This document shows positions 45,110 to 53,409 of a DNA stretch of 64,000 bases, in pieces. The DNA lies in NCBI GenBank assembly GCA_902490735.1, contig CABUFC010000001.1, positions 124,001-188,000 on the forward strand, given 5' to 3'. The notes below the pieces were generated by a model that saw only the letters and a list, made by a program, of their open reading frames with translations, was not told the origin of the DNA and made no database searches. This stretch comes from an uncultured Oscillospiraceae bacterium (GTDB lineage Bacteria; Bacillota; Clostridia; Oscillospirales; Acutalibacteraceae). The position numbers were made by a program, and so were the translations under genes. Each line of letters begins with the position of its first letter. Position 1 is the first letter of the stretch.

Positions 45110-47389
45110 ATGAACGGACTTGATAAAAGAATTAAAGAAATCGCAAGTCGTATAAAGGAGCTAAGGGAGCTTGAAGGTCTGTCTTTTGAGGAGATGGCCG
45201 AGAAAACCGATGTTTCTGTAAATGAATATATAAAGTGTGAAGAGGGCAATACAGACCTAAACTTTGCATTTATTTATCGTTGTGCACAAGCTCTTTCTGT
45301 GAATGTTACCGATATTATCGAAGGTTATAGCCCTAATTTAAAATCATATACCGTTACTCGTAATGGGCAAGGTCAGCAGGTTTCACATGCGCATGGGATG
45401 ACATATTATAATTTGGCTTATGCGTTTAGGAACAGAATCGCCGAACCATTGTATGTTAAATGCGATTATGATAAAGACTCAGAAGATAAAGAGATTGAAT
45501 GCACTACCCATTCCGGGCAGGAGTGCGATTTAATTATCGACGGCAATCTTATGGTTAAGGTGGGCGATCATACAGAGATTTTGGGTCCGGGTGACAGTAT
45601 TTATTACAATAGCAGTACACCGCACGGCATGAAAGCCGTTGGCGGTAAAGATTGCATTTTTTATGCGATAGTTTTAAATCCTACCGGCGAACCTATTCCG
45701 GGCCTTTCTGCCGATCAGCCTATAAAGGATAGCTTTAGCGAGAAAAAAGGCAAGAAAAACCGCATATATAAGAATTTTATCGATGTTGAATTAAACGAAA
45801 ACGGGACTCCTACTAAAATTCAATTTAAAAACGACGATAAATTTAATTTTGCATTTGATTTAATTGACGCGCTTGCCGATAAAGATCCGGACAAGCTTGC
45901 AATGCTTCATGTCGACAAGCACAAAAACGAACGTCGTATTACATTTAAAGATATAAAACGCGCTTCCAATCAGTGCGCGAACTATTTTAAATCGCTTGGA
46001 ATTAAAAAAGGCGATAAGGTTATGCTGGTTTTAAAACGGCATTATCAATTTTGGTACGCAATGATTGGCCTTAATAAGCTTGGCGCAATTGCAATTCCCG
46101 CAACTAATCAGCTGTTAGAACATGACTTTGAGTATAGGTTTAACGCCGCTGGTATTAGTACAATTATATGTACCAGTGATGACGGCGTGCCTAATCAGGT
46201 AGATCTTGCCGCCAAAAAGTGTCCTCAGCTTAAAACTAAAATAATTGTCGGCGAAAAGCGTGAAGGCTGGCGCGATTTTAACGATGAATATGTTTTGTAT
46301 TCTACTCATTATAAACGCGAGCAGGATGCGCCCTGCGGCGACGATATTATGCTTATGTTCTTTACTTCCGGTACATCCGGTTATCCGAAAATCGCCGCTC
46401 ATAATTACAAATATGCACTTGGTCATTTTCATACGGCAAAATACTGGCACAATGTTGATCCGGACGGTCTTCATTTTACAATATCCGACACCGGCTGGGC
46501 AAAATCCATGTGGGGCAAACTTTACGGGCAATGGCTGTGTGAAGCTCCGATTTTCGTTTACGATTTTGACCGTTTTGACGCGGCGGAGATACTGCCGATG
46601 TTTAAAAAATACAATATTACCACTTTCTGTGCACCGCCTACAATGCTTAGAATGATGATAAAGCAGGATATTAGCAAATACGATTTATCATCTGTAAAGC
46701 ATATGACAACCGCCGGCGAGGCGTTAAACCCTGAGGTTTACAGGCAGTTTGAAAAAATAACCGGTCTAAGAATTATTGAAGGCTACGGACAATCCGAAAG
46801 CACAATGATTATTGGTAATCTTATAGGCGCCACACACAAAATCGGATCGATGGGCAAACCTGCACCTATATATGATGTAGATATTATTGATGCGGATGGT
46901 AAATCCGTGCCTGTTGGCGAGGTTGGCGAGATTGTTATTAATTTGAAAAACGGCAAACCTAACGGCCTGTTGGTTGAATACTATAACGACCCTGAAAAAA
47001 CCAAAGAGGCTATTCACGATGGTTTTTACCATACAGGAGATACCGCGTGGCGCGATGAGGACGGCTTTTTCTGGTACGTAGGACGTGTTGACGACGTTAT
47101 CAAATCTTCCGGCTATCGCATAGGGCCGTTTGAAATAGAAAGTGTAATAATGGAGCTTCCATATGTTCTTGAATGCGGCGTATCGGCAGCACCCGATGAA
47201 GTACGCGGTCAGGTAGTAAAAGCAAGCATAGTACTTGTAAACGGAAAAGAGCCAACCGAAGAGTTAAAAAAAGAAATACAGGACTATGTTAAAAAGCACA
47301 CCGCACCATACAAATACCCGAGAATAGTCGAATTTAGAGATTCGTTACCAAAAACCATTAGTGGTAAAATTCAAAGAAATCTTTTATAG
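45110..47389 (+). CDS. XRE-cupin-acyl-CoA ligase fusion under the Val T-box
   Basis: 759 residues. The same three parts as the preceding ligase: XRE helix-turn-helix (about 12-75), cupin (about 118-195; THSGQECDLIIDGNLMVKVG, TPHGM) and AMP-forming ligase with FTSGTSGYPK and SGKIQRNLL. By context it should activate isobutyrate to isobutyryl-CoA for the oxidoreductase encoded downstream; the substrate is inferred. The main differences from its paralogue lie around YGQSESTMIIGN (versus FGQTEITLAIAN), near the acyl pocket. Confidence 0.88.
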   Translation: MNGLDKRIKEIASRIKELRELEGLSFEEMAEKTDVSVNEYIKCEEGNTDLNFAFIYRCAQALSVNVTDIIEGYSPNLKSYTVTRNGQGQQVSHAHGMTYYNLAYAFRNRIAEPLYVKCDYDKDSEDKEIECTTHSGQECDLIIDGNLMVKVGDHTEILGPGDSIYYNSSTPHGMKAVGGKDCIFYAIVLNPTGEPIPGLSADQPIKDSFSEKKGKKNRIYKNFIDVELNENGTPTKIQFKNDDKFNFAFDLIDALADKDPDKLAMLHVDKHKNERRITFKDIKRASNQCANYFKSLGIKKGDKVMLVLKRHYQFWYAMIGLNKLGAIAIPATNQLLEHDFEYRFNAAGISTIICTSDDGVPNQVDLAAKKCPQLKTKIIVGEKREGWRDFNDEYVLYSTHYKREQDAPCGDDIMLMFFTSGTSGYPKIAAHNYKYALGHFHTAKYWHNVDPDGLHFTISDTGWAKSMWGKLYGQWLCEAPIFVYDFDRFDAAEILPMFKKYNITTFCAPPTMLRMMIKQDISKYDLSSVKHMTTAGEALNPEVYRQFEKITGLRIIEGYGQSESTMIIGNLIGATHKIGSMGKPAPIYDVDIIDADGKSVPVGEVGEIVINLKNGKPNGLLVEYYNDPEKTKEAIHDGFYHTGDTAWRDEDGFFWYVGRVDDVIKSSGYRIGPFEIESVIMELPYVLECGVSAAPDEVRGQVVKASIVLVNGKEPTEELKKEIQDYVKKHTAPYKYPRIVEFRDSLPKTISGKIQRNLL
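46598..46719 (+). repeat. Partner of the 122-bp identical tract
   Basis: Second copy of the tract at 43991-44112. Confidence 0.85.
47087..47280 (+). repeat. Partner of the 194-bp identical tract
   Basis: Second copy of the tract at 44480-44673. Confidence 0.85.
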
Positions 47390-47397
47390 GTGGCAAT

Positions 47398-48060
47398 ATG
47401 GAATATAAAAGATTGACAATTGTTTGCGGGCATTACGGCACCGGAAAATCCAATGTTGCCGTAAATATGGCGCTTGATTTAAAAAAACAGCACAATAAAG
47501 TTGTTTTGGCGGATCTTGATATAGTAAACCCATATTTTAGGTCAGTAGACAGTGCCGATGAGCTTAAAAATCATGGTATTCGAATTATTTGTTCTGATTA
47601 TGCAAACAGCAATGTAGATATTCCGGCATTACCGAGTGATATTTATTCCATTGTTGATAATAAAGATGAAAAAGCGGTTCTTGATGTTGGCGGAGATGAT
47701 AGGGGTGCATTGGTGCTTGGGCGTCTTACGCCTAAAATTCTTGAAGAAAATGATTATAACATGCTGATGGTTATTAATTGTTACAGGCCGCTAACTAAGG
47801 ATGCTTTAAGCACAATTGAAGTTATGCGCGAAATTGAAGATGCCGCACATATTAAATTTACAGGGTTTATTAATAACTCTAATCTTGGCGAAGAGACCAC
47901 CGAGCAATGCATAATTGATTCGTTTAAATATGTTGACGATATTACAAACGCGACAAATTTGCCGGTATTTGCAACTACAGTTAAAGAAGATATTTATTTA
48001 TCGCTTAAAAACAAATATGATAATTTGTTTCCAATAAAATTACAGAAAAAAATATTTTAA
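47398..48060 (+). CDS. ParA/CobQ-like P-loop ATPase of the oxidoreductase operon
   Basis: 220 residues. CGHYGTGKSNVAVNMAL is a P-loop close to the deviant Walker A of MinD/ParA proteins; LADLDIVNPYFRS and AVLDVGGDDRGA supply the other nucleotide motifs. No membrane segment. It sits between the ligase and the ferredoxin-like subunit of the 2-oxoacid oxidoreductase. A role in Fe-S insertion, assembly or regulation of the complex is possible, but none is established here. Confidence 0.82.
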   Translation: MEYKRLTIVCGHYGTGKSNVAVNMALDLKKQHNKVVLADLDIVNPYFRSVDSADELKNHGIRIICSDYANSNVDIPALPSDIYSIVDNKDEKAVLDVGGDDRGALVLGRLTPKILEENDYNMLMVINCYRPLTKDALSTIEVMREIEDAAHIKFTGFINNSNLGEETTEQCIIDSFKYVDDITNATNLPVFATTVKEDIYLSLKNKYDNLFPIKLQKKIF

Positions 48061-48072
48061 GGAGTAATGTAT

Positions 48073-48279
48073 ATGGCTAAGTTAACCTTTAATACGGATA
48101 ACTGTAAAGGTTGCGGGCTGTGCGTTGATGCCTGCCCAAAAAAAATATTAAAGTTATCTTTAAGTAAAATTAATAAAAAGGGACATCATCCTGTAGAAAT
48201 TACCGATATGGAAGCTTGTATTGGGTGTGCTTCTTGTGCATTGATGTGCCCGGATTGTATAATTACAGTGGAAAGGTAG
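48073..48279 (+). CDS. 2-oxoacid:ferredoxin oxidoreductase, ferredoxin-like (delta) subunit
   Basis: 68 residues from the ATG at 48073 (GGAG eight bases upstream; an ATG at 48067 is too close). Two 4Fe-4S motifs, CKGCGLCVDACP and CIGCASCALMCP. It carries electrons between ferredoxin and the thiamine centre of the complex encoded by the next three genes. Confidence 0.93.
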   Translation: MAKLTFNTDNCKGCGLCVDACPKKILKLSLSKINKKGHHPVEITDMEACIGCASCALMCPDCIITVER

Positions 48280-48286
48280 GGTTTTT

Positions 48287-49354
48287 ATGGCTTCAAAAGT
48301 TTTAATGAAAGGAAACGAAGCTATTGCGGAGGCTGCTATTATTGCAGGTTGTCGTCATTACTTCGGTTATCCTATTACTCCGCAAACAGAAGTTGCGGCT
48401 TATATGGCAAAAAAGATGCCAAAAATCGGAGGTACATTTTTACAGGCAGAAAGTGAAATTGCTGCTATTAATATGGTTTATGGCGTATCCAGCGCAGGGT
48501 ATCGCGTTATGACTTCATCTTCAAGCCCGGGTATCAGCTTAAAAAGCGAAGGCCTTTCATATTTAGCAGGTTCAGATCTTCCGGCTCTTGTTGTAAACGT
48601 TCAGCGTGGCGGCCCCGGTCTTGGCGGCATTCAGCCCAGCCAAAGCGATTATTTTCAGGCAACAAGAGGTTGCGGTCATGGCGATTTTAGAATGATTGTT
48701 CTAGCGCCTGCTTCTGTTCAGGAAATGGCCGAGCTTACCGTAAAAGGCTTTTCTTTAGCCGATAAATACAGAATGACCTGTATGATTTTAGCCGACGGCA
48801 CTATGGGACAGATGATGGAACCTGTTTCTCTTGATTTAAACGTTGGTGAAACCGTTGATAAGCCTTGGGCTACTACCGGCACTAAAATGCAGCGTAAACA
48901 CAATATTATTAATTCTTTATCTTTGGTTCCGGAAGAGCTTGAAAAATTCAATTTTTCAAGATATGAACGTTACAAGCAGGTAGAAGAAAACGAAGCTATG
49001 TATGAAGAGTTTATGGTAGATGACGCCGACATTGTTATTGCCGCTTTCGGAATTGCCGCGCGCGTATCTAAAAACGCGGTATTAGAAGCGAGAAAGCAGG
49101 GCATAAAGGTAGGTATGATTCGTCCTATAACCTTATGGCCTTTCCCAAATAAACCCTTTAAAACAGCGGCAGAGCATGCAAGCAGGTTTATTTCTGTTGA
49201 GCTTAATATGGGTCAAATGATTGAAGATGTAAGGCTTGCCAGCGAGTGCAAAGTACCGGTAACACTTTGTAATCGTGCGGGTGGTATGATCCCAACACCC
49301 GAGCAAGTATTAAATGCAATTATAGATGCAAATTCGGAAAGGAGCGCAAAATAA
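48287..49354 (+). CDS. vorB: 2-oxoacid:ferredoxin oxidoreductase alpha subunit (VorB/KorA type)
   Basis: 355 residues. MKGNEAIAEAAIIAGCRHYFGYPITPQTE and FLQAESEIAAINMVYG are the pyrimidine-domain signature of the 3-methyl-2-oxobutanoate subfamily; TSSSSPGISLKSEG and QRGGPGLGG follow. It forms the alpha part of a four-subunit ThDP/Fe-S enzyme that interconverts a branched 2-oxo acid with acyl-CoA, CO2 and reduced ferredoxin. The Val T-box and ilvE-type neighbour point to the carboxylating direction. Confidence 0.9.
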   Translation: MASKVLMKGNEAIAEAAIIAGCRHYFGYPITPQTEVAAYMAKKMPKIGGTFLQAESEIAAINMVYGVSSAGYRVMTSSSSPGISLKSEGLSYLAGSDLPALVVNVQRGGPGLGGIQPSQSDYFQATRGCGHGDFRMIVLAPASVQEMAELTVKGFSLADKYRMTCMILADGTMGQMMEPVSLDLNVGETVDKPWATTGTKMQRKHNIINSLSLVPEELEKFNFSRYERYKQVEENEAMYEEFMVDDADIVIAAFGIAARVSKNAVLEARKQGIKVGMIRPITLWPFPNKPFKTAAEHASRFISVELNMGQMIEDVRLASECKVPVTLCNRAGGMIPTPEQVLNAIIDANSERSAK

Positions 49355-50109
49355 TGATAGTATTTAAAAAACCTCATGCACTTGCAGATGTTTCTATGCA
49401 TTATTGTCCCGGCTGTACACACGGTATAGTTCACCGCCTTGTAGCCGAAGTTATAGATGAACTCGGCATTGAAGGAAATACAATCGGTATTGCTCCTGTT
49501 GGATGTTCTGTAATGGCATATAATTATTTTAATTGCGATATGATTGAAGCGGCGCATGGCCGGGCACCGGCTGTAGCTACGGGTGTAAAGCGTGCCAATC
49601 CTTCTGAACATATTGTATTTACATACCAGGGTGATGGAGATTTAGCTTCTATAGGTATGGCAGAAACTGTACATGCCGCTGCAAGAAACGAAAACATTAC
49701 AGTTATTTTTATCAATAATGCAATTTATGGCATGACCGGCGGCCAGATGGCTCCTACTTCGCTACCGGGTCAGGTAACCCAGACTTCACCGTACGGACGC
49801 GATCCAAAGCTTTGCGGATATCCGATTAAAGTTTGCGAAATGTTATCGCAACTCGACGGACCGGAATATCTTGAGCGTGTAACCGTAAATAACGTTAAGA
49901 ATATTAGAAATGCAAAAAAAGCCATTAAAAAGGCATTCCAAAATCAAATAGACGGCAAAGGCTTTTCTTTAATTGAGGTTATTTCCTCTTGCCCTACTAA
50001 CTGGGGAATGACGCCTAAAGCTGCACTTGAGTGGATTGACAGCAATATGATTCCGTATTATCCTTTAGGCGTATATAAAGATCGTTCATCTGAAAAGGAG
50101 GTAAAATAA
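49354..50109 (+). CDS. 2-oxoacid:ferredoxin oxidoreductase beta subunit (ThDP-binding)
   Basis: 251 residues. CPGCTHGIVHRL opens the ThDP-binding domain; YQGDGDLASIGMAE is the GDG motif with the metal-binding NNAIYGMTGGQMAPTS that follows. This subunit holds the thiamine diphosphate and magnesium. Starts in the stop region of the alpha gene (TAATG) and ends in that of the gamma gene. Confidence 0.93.
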   Translation: MIVFKKPHALADVSMHYCPGCTHGIVHRLVAEVIDELGIEGNTIGIAPVGCSVMAYNYFNCDMIEAAHGRAPAVATGVKRANPSEHIVFTYQGDGDLASIGMAETVHAAARNENITVIFINNAIYGMTGGQMAPTSLPGQVTQTSPYGRDPKLCGYPIKVCEMLSQLDGPEYLERVTVNNVKNIRNAKKAIKKAFQNQIDGKGFSLIEVISSCPTNWGMTPKAALEWIDSNMIPYYPLGVYKDRSSEKEVK

Positions 50110-50651
50110 TGGCTGCAACAAATATTTTATTCTCCGGTTTTGGCGGTCAAGGTATTTTGTTTGCCGGTAAGTTTTTAGCTTATAAAGGTTTAATAGACAA
50201 TAAAAAGGTTAGCTGGCTTCCGTCATATGGTCCGGAAATGCGCGGTGGAACTGCTTCCTGCAGCGTAATAATCAGCGATGAAGATGTTGGTTCTCCAATC
50301 GTATCAAATCCCGATATTCTTGTTGCTATGAACCTGCCGTCACTCGACAAATTTGAAAATGCGGTTGTAAAAAACGGTATAATATTTGCTGATTCAACTT
50401 TGATTGAACGCAAAGTTAAGCGTGATGATGTTAGGGTTATATATATTCCTGCAACAAAGCTTGCAAGCGATAATAATATGCCAACTCTTGCCAATATGAT
50501 TATTGTAGGCAGATTGTTAAAAGAAATTAACGATTTTAATGACAATAGTGTTAGTGCCGCGCTTGATAAAGTTATTTCTGCAAAGCATGCCGATATGCGC
50601 GATATTAACCTTTCTGCATTAAATATCGGAGCTAATTTTAAGGGAGAATAA
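50109..50651 (+). CDS. 2-oxoacid:ferredoxin oxidoreductase gamma subunit
   Basis: 180 residues. GFGGQGILFAGKFLAY is the start of the catalytic gamma domain; SYGPEMRGGTASCSVIISD is the second conserved block. It helps bind CoA. The subunit set delta-alpha-beta-gamma is complete, so the complex should be functional. Confidence 0.93.
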   Translation: MAATNILFSGFGGQGILFAGKFLAYKGLIDNKKVSWLPSYGPEMRGGTASCSVIISDEDVGSPIVSNPDILVAMNLPSLDKFENAVVKNGIIFADSTLIERKVKRDDVRVIYIPATKLASDNNMPTLANMIIVGRLLKEINDFNDNSVSAALDKVISAKHADMRDINLSALNIGANFKGE

Positions 50652-50653
50652 TT

Positions 50654-51718
50654 ATGGAAATTAAATTTATTAAAAATGAAAATCCTGCAACAAAGCCAGA
50701 CAGTTCTAACTTAGGCTTTGGAAAAATATTTACCGACCATATGTTTATTATGGATTATTCTCGTGAAGAAGGCTGGCACGATGCAAGAATTGTTCCCTTT
50801 GCAAATATTTCTTTGCATCCGGCTTCAACCGTACTTCATTATGGTACGGAAATTTTTGAAGGCTTAAAAGCTTACAGAACAAAAGACGGTAGTGTTCAAA
50901 TGTTTAGACCTATTGAAAATATCAGACGTATGAACCGCTCTGCTGAGCGCTTGTGCTTACCGCAATTAGATGAAGAAGATGCTTTTTACGCATTAACTGA
51001 ATTTGTAAAGTGCGAAAAAGACTGGACTCCATCAGCAGAAGGCACTTCGCTATATCTTAGACCTTTTATGTACGGCAACGATGAAACACTTGGAGTTCAC
51101 GCTGTTCATAATGCTACTTTTGTAATTATTGCTTCGCCTGTCGGCAGCTATTACAAAGAGGGAATTAATCCTGTTAAAATTATGATTGAGGATGAAGATG
51201 TTCGTGCAGTACGCGGTGGTACCGGATATGCTAAATGCGGCGGTAACTATGCCGCAAGCAACCGCGCAGGTGAGCGTGCCGAACAAAAAGGATACAGCCA
51301 GGTTTTGTGGCTTGACGGTGTTGAAAGAAAGTACATCGAAGAAGTTGGCGCCATGAACGTTATGTTCAAAATCGGAGACGAAATTGTAACTCCTAAGCTT
51401 ACAGGCTCAATTTTACCTGGTATTACAAGAATGTCATGCATTGAGCTTTTAAAAAGCGAAGGATATAAAGTTTCTGAGCGTCTTTTAAGTGTTGAAGAAC
51501 TTGAAAAAGCTATGGAAAACGGTAGTTTAGTCGAAGCTTTTGGCTGTGGAACAGCCGCTGTTGTATCTCCTATAGGCGAGCTTGCTTATAAAGATAAAAA
51601 ATTCACTGTAAACAACGGCAAGATAGGTGAAGTTACACAGCACCTTTACGATACATTAACAGGAATTCAGTGGGGCAAAATCGAGGATAAATTCGGCTGG
51701 ATTTATAAAATAGATTAA
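50654..51718 (+). CDS. ilvE: Branched-chain amino acid aminotransferase
   Basis: 354 residues, class IV PLP aminotransferase. LHYGTEIFEGLKAYR, the lysine segment YAKCGGNYAAS (Schiff-base lysine), WLDGVERKYIEEVGAMN and LTGSILPGITR are typical of IlvE. It interconverts 2-oxoisovalerate, 3-methyl-2-oxopentanoate and 4-methyl-2-oxopentanoate with Val, Ile and Leu using glutamate. It is the last gene of the Val T-box unit, two bases after the gamma subunit, completing a path from acyl-CoA to amino acid. Confidence 0.94.
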   Translation: MEIKFIKNENPATKPDSSNLGFGKIFTDHMFIMDYSREEGWHDARIVPFANISLHPASTVLHYGTEIFEGLKAYRTKDGSVQMFRPIENIRRMNRSAERLCLPQLDEEDAFYALTEFVKCEKDWTPSAEGTSLYLRPFMYGNDETLGVHAVHNATFVIIASPVGSYYKEGINPVKIMIEDEDVRAVRGGTGYAKCGGNYAASNRAGERAEQKGYSQVLWLDGVERKYIEEVGAMNVMFKIGDEIVTPKLTGSILPGITRMSCIELLKSEGYKVSERLLSVEELEKAMENGSLVEAFGCGTAAVVSPIGELAYKDKKFTVNNGKIGEVTQHLYDTLTGIQWGKIEDKFGWIYKID

Positions 51719-51721
51719 TAC

Positions 51722-51750
51722 TTGACAAAATCAATTTTCAATGTTATAAT
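51722..51750 (+). promoter_or_regulatory. Consensus promoter of the third T-box unit
   Basis: TTGACA (51722-51727), 17 bp, TATAAT (51745-51750): a perfect sigma-A consensus beginning three bases after ilvE ends. Strong initiation then depends on the riboswitch for control. Confidence 0.85.
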
Positions 51751-51756
51751 ACTAAA

Positions 51757-52016
51757 AATTTTTAAATGCGTTGACGGAATTATCGGTAGAAAATAGGCTT
51801 TTTAAGAGAGCGGATGTTTGGTGCGAATCCGTAAAAGTGTTTCTTCCGAGTCTCACTCCTAAGCAGAGTCGCCGAAAAAAACAGTAAGCGGCTACGGTTT
51901 GTCCCGTTATAAGACTGGGGTTTGTTAGAACCTTTAAGCTGACCGTTTATACGGTAATCAGGGTGGTACCGCGGAATTTATTTCGTCCCTGGGGAAGTTT
52001 TCCCCGGGGACTTTTT
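51757..52016 (+). promoter_or_regulatory. T-box riboswitch leader, specifier read as CTC (leucine)
   Basis: GTTGACGG opens stem I. The specifier CTC (51852-51854) precedes ACTCCTAAGC, in register with the Ile and Val leaders. T-box GGGTGGTACCGCGG at 51961-51974. The terminator is a 12-bp stem (51985-51996/52000-52011) followed by five T. The body of this leader is unlike the other two, so it is not a recent copy of them. Confidence 0.92.
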
Positions 52017-52032
52017 ATTTAAGGAGATTATT

Positions 52033-53409
52033 ATGAGAACAATTAAAGTTATCGATACGACATTATGTTCAAGTGACGGCGTTTTTTCTTTTAAAGAAAA
52101 GCTTGAAATAGCGCGCGTTCTGCATAAAATTAATGTTGATTCTATTGAACTGCCTGAAATTGCAAACGAAAGTGCTGATATTCTACTTGTAAAAACAATA
52201 TCTTCTTTTGTTGGTGATACCGAAATTGCGGTAAAAGCCACTTCCGGTGAAAATGCTGTAAATTTAGCAATTACTGCCCTAGAAGCCGCTAACAATCCTA
52301 AGGTGACAATTGAACTTCCGGTATCGGTAGTTGGCATGGAATATTTACTTCACAAAAAAGAAGATAAAATGCTTAAAGTATTAGAAAATATGATTAAAAA
52401 AGTAAAAGCCAAGGGAATTAAGGCTGAATTTTGCGCGCTTGATGCAACTCGTGCAGAAGAGGAATTTTTAATTAAAGCAATTAATTGCGCCATTGAAAAT
52501 GGTGTTGATGAGCTTACAATAAGTGATGATGCAGAGATTTTGACCCCCGATGATTTTGCATTATTTATTAATAACATTAAAGAAAAATGCAACATTAATT
52601 TTGCAGTATCTTTAAATAATACCAACGGCCTTGGCATAGGGAATGCCCTGCAGGCGGTTAAATGCGGCGCTGTTGGCGTTAAAACCACCTGTCACGGTGA
52701 TATTGTGCCGCTAAAAAACCTCGTAGAAATTCTTGTTAAAATCGGCAACAATTACGGCATTAAAACAAATATTAACAATACAAAAATCAGCAAAGCTGTT
52801 AATCAAATTAATTGGTTTACTAAGAACGAAGAAAAAGAGAAATCTGTAACAAAAGTATCTGTAGCCGAAAACTTTGAATTTACCGCCGGCTCCGGCAAAG
52901 AAGAGCTTATATCCGCCATTGAAAAACTAGGATATGATATTTCTTCAGACGACCTTGATAAAGTCTACAATGAAGCTATGCGCTATGCTGAAAAAAAGCC
53001 GGTAACTACAAAAGAAATTGACGCAATTATTGCAGCTGTTGCTCTTGCAGTGCCTGCTACTTACAAGCTTGAAAGCTATGTTGTAAACAACGGTAACATA
53101 ATCACATCCAGTGCGCAAATTACCCTTACTAAAAACGGCGAAGTTTTAAAGGGTGTAAGCATAGGCGACGGTCCTGTTGACGCTGCATTTTTAGCTATTG
53201 AAAGCATAATCGGACATCATTACGAGCTCGATGATTTCCAAATACAGGCAGTAACCGAAGGCAAGGAAGCAATGGGTTCGGCACTGGTTAAAATTCGTGT
53301 TGATGGGAAACTCTATTCCGGCAATGGAATATCTACTGATATTATTGGTGCAAGTATAAATGCATATATCAACGCTTTAAATAAAATTGCGTTCGAGGAG
53401 GGGAATTAA
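52033..53409 (+). CDS. LeuA-like protein with degenerate active site and intact leucine-regulatory domain
   Basis: 458 residues. It aligns by eye with 2-isopropylmalate synthase, but the catalytic DTTLRDG reads DTTLCSS (Arg to C12, metal-ligand Asp to S13), and the metal-binding HxHND block reads SLNNTN (193-198), so both zinc histidines are missing. The GERxGN loop is also altered (IVPLKN). The C-terminal LeuA dimer/allosteric domain (about 341-455: LESYVVNNGN, GDGPVDAAFLAI, GTG-like NGISTDIIGAS) is complete. It is probably a non-catalytic leucine sensor, translationally coupled (TAATG) to the ligase fusion. A changed reaction cannot be excluded. Confidence 0.88.
   Translation: MRTIKVIDTTLCSSDGVFSFKEKLEIARVLHKINVDSIELPEIANESADILLVKTISSFVGDTEIAVKATSGENAVNLAITALEAANNPKVTIELPVSVVGMEYLLHKKEDKMLKVLENMIKKVKAKGIKAEFCALDATRAEEEFLIKAINCAIENGVDELTISDDAEILTPDDFALFINNIKEKCNINFAVSLNNTNGLGIGNALQAVKCGAVGVKTTCHGDIVPLKNLVEILVKIGNNYGIKTNINNTKISKAVNQINWFTKNEEKEKSVTKVSVAENFEFTAGSGKEELISAIEKLGYDISSDDLDKVYNEAMRYAEKKPVTTKEIDAIIAAVALAVPATYKLESYVVNNGNIITSSAQITLTKNGEVLKGVSIGDGPVDAAFLAIESIIGHHYELDDFQIQAVTEGKEAMGSALVKIRVDGKLYSGNGISTDIIGASINAYINALNKIAFEEGN

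Noticed and set aside
47398..51718. Reading the oxidoreductase operon as amino-acid degradation
   Set aside because: A degradative operon would not be expected behind a T-box that responds to amino-acid shortage. Kept only as an alternative to test.
52033..53409. Calling this gene an active 2-isopropylmalate synthase (leuA)
   Set aside because: The catalytic arginine, the metal aspartate and both metal histidines are missing, so a standard name would mislead.
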